In this document: in pieces, positions 5,316 to 8,173 of the stretch
How the letters are laid out: every line of letters starts with the position of its first letter
Numbering within the stretch: position 1 is the first letter of the stretch
Source: JBBRLG01 sp038231495
Lineage (GTDB): Bacteria; Planctomycetota; Planctomycetia; Gemmatales; Gemmataceae
NCBI GenBank assembly: GCA_038231495.1
Contig: JBBRLG010000343.1
Coordinates: forward strand, 1 to 8,173
Reading direction: 5' to 3'
DNA: 8,173 bases
Made by a program: the position numbers and the translations under genes
Notes under the pieces: model-generated
Database searches by the model: none
The model's input: the letters and a program-made list of their open reading frames with translations, nothing else
Told to the model about the DNA's origin: nothing

Positions 5316-5353
5316 ATGCCGCTTGCGGCTTTGCGCAAAGCCGCAAGCGGCGT
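5316..5353. repeat. 38-bp palindromic repeat, copy 1 (GCCGCTTGCGGC family)
   Basis: Bases 5318-5351 are a perfect 34-bp palindrome, centre TTTGCGCAAA. With two flanking bases each side, the 38 bp recur identically at 5675-5712. It starts 3 nt after the stop of the LysM gene. In RNA it would form a very stable hairpin. It contains an in-frame MPLAALRKAASG reading that is an artefact of the repeat, not a gene. Confidence 0.85.
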
Positions 5354-5630
5354 GCAGCCCGAAAAACTGCTCTTCCAAAAGAACCCATCCCAGGCTATAC
5401 GCCCTCCTCGTTGTCACCGAACGCGGCGACGTGAAGCGAAACCGCAACGACGAAACGACTTGCGGCGAACGCCAACGAAACACCGAGTCAGCCAAGTTCT
5501 GCTGTGTGCTGGATTTTGCGGGAAAACCAGCAATGCCCGCCCTCCTGGGCAGAGGTACACGAACCGCCGGGTCAAGTGGTTACTGGGTCGGCCACTCCGG
5601 ACGGGTGCCTTGCAGTAGAACTCTGTCGGA
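5354..5630. other. Gene-free convergent spacer
   Basis: The interval lies between the two copies of the 38-bp palindromic repeat, in the convergent gap between the LysM gene and the PII gene. Frames crossing it are Arg-rich shadows with no recognisable domain or ribosome site. I see no RNA gene, no strong hairpin and no repeat shared with the rest of the window. Confidence 0.5.
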
Positions 5631-5662
5631 CCGGGAGCCGGGTCTTCGTGCCCGGCTCCCGG
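5631..5662. repeat. 12-bp GC hairpin next to the second palindrome
   Basis: CCGGGAGCCGGG (5631-5642) pairs perfectly with CCCGGCTCCCGG (5651-5662) around an 8-nt loop. There is no U-tract on either strand. It lies 12 bp from the 38-bp palindrome, downstream of the PII gene on the minus strand, and may contribute to ending that transcript. Confidence 0.55.
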
Positions 5663-5674
5663 GGATACACCCCG

Positions 5675-5712
5675 ATGCCGCTTGCGGCTTTGCGCAAAGC
5701 CGCAAGCGGCGT
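5675..5712. repeat. 38-bp palindromic repeat, copy 2, abutting the PII stop codon
   Basis: Identical to 5316-5353 over 38 bases. On the minus strand it begins directly after the TGA (5715-5713) of the PII gene. With copy 1 it brackets the convergent intergenic region. No U-tract follows on the minus strand. Confidence 0.85.
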
Positions 5713-6066
5713 TCACGGACCAATCGCATCCGACCCGCGCTCGCCCGTCCGAATGCGCACACAGTCGTCGAGCGGCAGTACAAAGATCTTGCCGTCGCCG
5801 ATTTGCCCGGTTTCCGGCGTGCGGGCCGCGTGGACGATCGCTTCAATCGTCGCTTCCACGAACGGCTCGTTGATCGCAATTTCCAGCTTCAACTTCGGCA
5901 GCAGACGCACCTGGAACTCGGTGCCGCGATAGACTTCGGTGTAGCCGCGCTGCCGGCCGCAGCCGCGCACGTCCGTCACCGTCATCAGGTACACGTCCCG
6001 TTCGTTCAACGCCGCCTGCACCGCCTCCAACTTGTCCGGTCGAATAATCGCTACCACCAGTTTCAT
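5713..6066 (-). CDS. glnK: PII nitrogen-regulatory signalling protein (GlnB/GlnK family)
   Basis: The 117-residue product is a cytoplasmic PII protein, normally a trimer that senses 2-oxoglutarate and ATP/ADP and docks on partners such as Amt. Family signatures are intact: MKLVVAIIRPDKL at the start, MTVTDVRGCGRQRGYTEVYRG (28-48), LPKLKLEI (56-63), IGDGKIF (89-95) and VRIRTGE (103-109). The T-loop is full length, but the residue matching Escherichia coli Tyr51 is Phe51 (TEF, 49-51), so uridylylation there is impossible. The B-loop carries about three extra residues (ARTPETGQIGDGK), and the usual Lys before IGDGK is Gln. A ribosome site AAAGGG lies about 7 nt before the ATG. It follows amt by 60 nt, so the two are probably co-transcribed. 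Whether to call it glnB or glnK is uncertain; linkage to amt favours glnK. Confidence 0.92.
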   Translation of the reverse strand: MKLVVAIIRPDKLEAVQAALNERDVYLMTVTDVRGCGRQRGYTEVYRGTEFQVRLLPKLKLEIAINEPFVEATIEAIVHAARTPETGQIGDGKIFVLPLDDCVRIRTGERGSDAIGP

Positions 6067-6098
6067 AAATCGGCCCTTTGTGTGTACGAGCTGTCTTT

Positions 6099-6115
6099 GC
6101 CGCTCGCGGCTTTGC
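6099..6115. repeat. Half copy of the GCCGCTTGCGGC repeat between amt and PII
   Basis: GCCGCTCGCGGCTTTGC matches one arm of the 38-bp palindrome at 16 of 17 bases, but the second arm is missing. It lies in the 60-nt gap between the amt stop and the PII start and could be a decayed element. It forms only a small stem by itself. Confidence 0.5.
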
Positions 6116-6126
6116 AGTGCCCCGGT

Positions 6127-7857
6127 CTACCCCTCCTCGACCCGCGTCGTCACCGCCGCTCCTTTCAGGCGTCCTTGAAACAACCGCTTCATCGCTTCCG
6201 GCAACTTGGTCGAATCGCCGCCGCGGAAGCGGAAGCGGTTGCCCTGCACGGTGGTCACATACGGGTAGATCGCGCGGAAGTCGTCCGATGGCGGCGTCGT
6301 GCCGGCCTGGCACATGTCCGACCAGGCGTGCAGCAGGTCGGTCTTGGCCGGGCCGTCCACGACGACCGTGAAATGCTTTTGCCCATTGGGCGGCACGGTC
6401 GCGGCCCGCGGTTCGTGCCGCAACCCTTCCGGTACACTCTCCAGGCTGGGGCCAAACTCGAAACCGACTTCGCCGTGTTCGGTACGGTCCAACCCGTCGC
6501 CTTCCGCTTTCGCCGACAGCGTGAAGCCGAACAACAGGTCGATGCCCTTGACCAGCACGACCGTGAACACGAACGCATAGAAGACGGCCACCAGGGCGGC
6601 GATCAATTGAACGACCACCTGCAAGCCGTTGTTGTTCGCCAACAGGCCGCCGGAGTTGGGGAGCATGGACCCGCCGCCCTTGCTGACGAAAACGGCACTC
6701 GCGAACACGCCGGTCAGGATCGCGCCCAGGAAACCACCGACGCCGTGGACGCCGAAGGCGTCGAGCGAGTCGTCGTACTTGAGGATCGGCTTGAGGCAGA
6801 CGGCCGCGTAACAGACCACGCCGGCCAGGGCGCCGATGATGATTGCCGACAACGGCGTCACGAAACCCGACGCCGGCGTGATGGCCACCAGCCCCGCGAC
6901 GATGCCGCTGGCCAGGCCCAGGGCGGTCGGTTTGCCCTTGTGCAGCCACTCCGCCAGCATCCAGGTCAGCGCGGCGGCGGCGGCGGCCACTTGCGACGCG
7001 GTCAGGGCGGCACCGGCTTGCCCGTTGCTGTGCAGGGCACTGCCGCCGTTGAAGCCGAACCAGCCGAACCACAGCAGCCCCGCGCCCGTGAGCGTCAAAA
7101 CCATGCTGTTGGGGTGCATGGCGTGTTCGGGATAGCCAATGCGTTTGCGCAACACCAGGATGGCCGCCAGGCCGGACACGCCGGCCGAGATGTGAACGAC
7201 GGTGCCGCCGGCGAAGTCGAGCGCCCCCATGTCCTTGAATGCCGGGAGCACCTGCCCCAGGTTGCCGAGCCAGCCCGCCGGGTTGCCCTCACCGTCCACC
7301 GCCCAAACCCAGTGAGCCAGCGGGACGTAGACCAGCGCGCCCCACAGGAAAATGAACAGGCAGTAAGGGCCGAACTTCACCCGCTCCGCGATCGCGCCGC
7401 TGATGAGCGCCGGCGTGATGATCGCGAACATGCCCTGGTACATGCAGTGGACGAAGATCGGGATTTCGGTGCCGGGAAACGTCGTGGACGGCAACACGTT
7501 GTGCAGGGCGAGGAAGTCCGGGTCCCAGCCGATGAAACCGCCCTGGGATTTGCCGAACGCCAGCGCGTAGCCGAACAGCACCCATTGAATGCCGATGATG
7601 GCCAGCGCCGCCATGCTGTGCATCATGGTGCCGAGGACGTTTTTGCGGCGCACCATGCCGCCGTAGAACAGCGCGAGGCCCGGAACCATGAGCAGCACGA
7701 GGCCCGTCGAGACGAGCATCCAGGCGGTGTCGCCGGGGTTCGGTTTCTTTTCGGCGGCAGCGTCAGTTACGGAGGCGGCGGGGGTGTCGGCGTGGACGGC
7801 GGACTGGAACGCGACCAGCACGGCCGCGACGGCGAACACATAAACAAACCGCTTCAA
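6127..7857 (-). CDS. amt: Ammonium transporter (Amt) with C-terminal extension
   Basis: The 576-residue inner-membrane protein carries ammonium through a hydrophobic pore as a trimer. An N-terminal signal peptide (1-23, ending VHA) precedes the usual Amt hydrophobic segments from about 45 to 445. The twin pore histidines are H222 (VVHISAGVSGL) and H371 (DAFGVHGVGG). Other signatures are ISGAIAER (152-159), WFGFNGGSAL (266-275) and the cytoplasmic tail EGDGLDRTEHGE (452-463). Most Amt proteins end near here. This one continues about 113 residues with a soluble segment (KHFTVVVDGPAK, WSDMC, PYVTTVQGNRFRFRGGD) that I do not recognise. The start is TTG 7857-7855: a stop codon lies two codons upstream in frame, GAGGG sits 7 nt before it, and only this start includes the signal peptide. 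The PII gene follows 60 nt downstream, consistent with PII gating of Amt. Confidence 0.95.
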   Translation of the reverse strand: MKRFVYVFAVAAVLVAFQSAVHADTPAASVTDAAAEKKPNPGDTAWMLVSTGLVLLMVPGLALFYGGMVRRKNVLGTMMHSMAALAIIGIQWVLFGYALAFGKSQGGFIGWDPDFLALHNVLPSTTFPGTEIPIFVHCMYQGMFAIITPALISGAIAERVKFGPYCLFIFLWGALVYVPLAHWVWAVDGEGNPAGWLGNLGQVLPAFKDMGALDFAGGTVVHISAGVSGLAAILVLRKRIGYPEHAMHPNSMVLTLTGAGLLWFGWFGFNGGSALHSNGQAGAALTASQVAAAAAALTWMLAEWLHKGKPTALGLASGIVAGLVAITPASGFVTPLSAIIIGALAGVVCYAAVCLKPILKYDDSLDAFGVHGVGGFLGAILTGVFASAVFVSKGGGSMLPNSGGLLANNNGLQVVVQLIAALVAVFYAFVFTVVLVKGIDLLFGFTLSAKAEGDGLDRTEHGEVGFEFGPSLESVPEGLRHEPRAATVPPNGQKHFTVVVDGPAKTDLLHAWSDMCQAGTTPPSDDFRAIYPYVTTVQGNRFRFRGGDSTKLPEAMKRLFQGRLKGAAVTTRVEEG

Positions 7858-8015
7858 GGGTTAGCCCTCACGATGGAGAGGTTACAAGGGAGTGTCAAGA
7901 GCCACGCGAGTTAGGGTTCATGGTATGTCGCGACCGCACAACGCAAAGGTGGAGAGGGCCCGTCAAACAAGATACCACTGTCGGGGGTTGGGTCGCAAGA
8001 CGCGCGGGGAGGAAA
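7858..8015 (-). other. Leader region of amt
   Basis: No gene is supported here. On the minus strand a ribosome site (GAGGG) lies 7 nt before the TTG of amt. I found no convincing promoter: a TTGACA at 7898-7893 has a poor partner too close to the start codon, and a sigma-54-like pattern near 7976-7961 lacks the -12 GC. The amt promoter may lie in or beyond the repeat cluster at 8016-8173. Confidence 0.4.
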
Positions 8016-8034
8016 TTTGGTAACCGTTCACCGG
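8016..8034. repeat. 19-bp dispersed repeat, copy B
   Basis: Exact reverse complement of 494-512 over 19 bases (core GGTAACCGTTCACC). Here it directly abuts the G/C-tract repeat cluster, with GGCAACTTCT following, so it may be part of a larger composite element. Confidence 0.7.
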
Positions 8035-8173
8035 CAACTTCTCCCCCCTTACGAAGGGGGGGCGGGGGGGGGTAAGAACGGTTGCGTTTTACAGTCCTGG
8101 CGTCCACTCCACCCCCCCCGCCCCCCCCCTTCGTAAGGGGGGAGTGAACGGGCAACTTCTCCCCCCTTACGAA
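8033..8173. repeat. G/C-tract inverted-repeat cluster running off the window
   Basis: The arm at 8041-8073 (C-tract, TTACGAA, G-tract, C, G-tract) is repeated in reverse complement at 8111-8144 with only small differences in tract length. The central decamer TGGCGTCCAC (8098-8107) is the reverse complement of that in the element at 1133-1213. A 23-bp direct repeat, 8033-8055 and 8151-8173, starts a further unit at a 118-bp offset, so at least one more arm lies beyond the edge. Confidence 0.75.

Noticed and set aside
5316..5618. 100-codon frame starting MPLAALRKAASG
   Set aside because: Its start lies inside the palindromic repeat, which gives the same peptide at the second copy. There is no ribosome site and the rest is Arg-rich noise.
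7870..7898. TTGACA at 7898-7893 as the amt promoter -35
   Set aside because: The -10 at 17-bp spacing is CATCGT, and transcription would start about 6 nt before the start codon, downstream of the ribosome site.
5299..7914. 871-codon plus-strand open frame antisense to amt and PII
   Set aside because: It is a GC-driven shadow: the minus strand carries unmistakable Amt and PII families over the same bases. The plus-strand product is Arg/His-rich with no domain.
7961..7980. Sigma-54-like TGG...TTG pattern upstream of amt on the minus strand
   Set aside because: Spacing is right but the invariant -12 GC is GA and several other positions fail. Nitrogen genes make it tempting but the match is too weak.
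8033..8173. CRISPR-like array at the right edge
   Set aside because: Repeats are G/C-tract inverted arms at irregular spacing with related rather than unique intervals, and no cas genes are present.

Overview
The window is GC-rich bacterial DNA with short, repeat-studded intergenic gaps. I think it comes from a planctomycete, probably near Gemmataceae. This rests on gene style and is not proven: a shrunken division/cell-wall (dcw) cluster, single-pass anchored proline-rich LysM proteins, a TTG start, and many perfect palindromes and G/C-tract inverted repeats between genes. No 16S rRNA or other taxonomic marker is present.

Layout. Positions 1-236 hold the 3' end of an unrecognised plus-strand gene. 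Positions 237-620 have no gene but carry hairpins and a 19-bp repeat. At 591-654 there is a probable promoter followed by TGGG boxes at an exact 10-bp period, the known arrangement of MraZ operators. mraZ follows (666-1106). A 360-bp gap with a G/C-tract inverted-repeat element and an intrinsic terminator (1342-1380) separates it from rsmH (1469-2386). Where ftsL/ftsI would normally follow, there are two membrane-anchored proline-rich LysM proteins (2465-3688 and 3777-5312). The first ends in a complete second MraZ-like domain, about 50% identical by hand count to the MraZ encoded 1.4 kb upstream but lacking both signature arginines. After a 400-bp convergent gap flanked by two identical 38-bp copies of a palindromic repeat comes a minus-strand pair, amt (7857-6127) and a PII gene (6066-5713). 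The last 300 bp are the amt leader and another G/C-tract repeat cluster that runs off the window.

How the parts fit. mraZ probably represses its own promoter through the 621-654 array. The terminator suggests rsmH and the LysM genes are transcribed separately from mraZ. The two LysM proteins look like cell-envelope proteins. The MraZ-LysM fusion is the most novel item: a fold known from a cytoplasmic transcription factor appears to have been duplicated in place, lost its DNA-contact residues and been joined to an envelope anchor. The amt-PII pair is an ammonium uptake and nitrogen-sensing unit. It has two departures from the textbook system: a ~110-residue C-terminal extension on Amt, and a PII with Phe instead of the uridylylated Tyr51.
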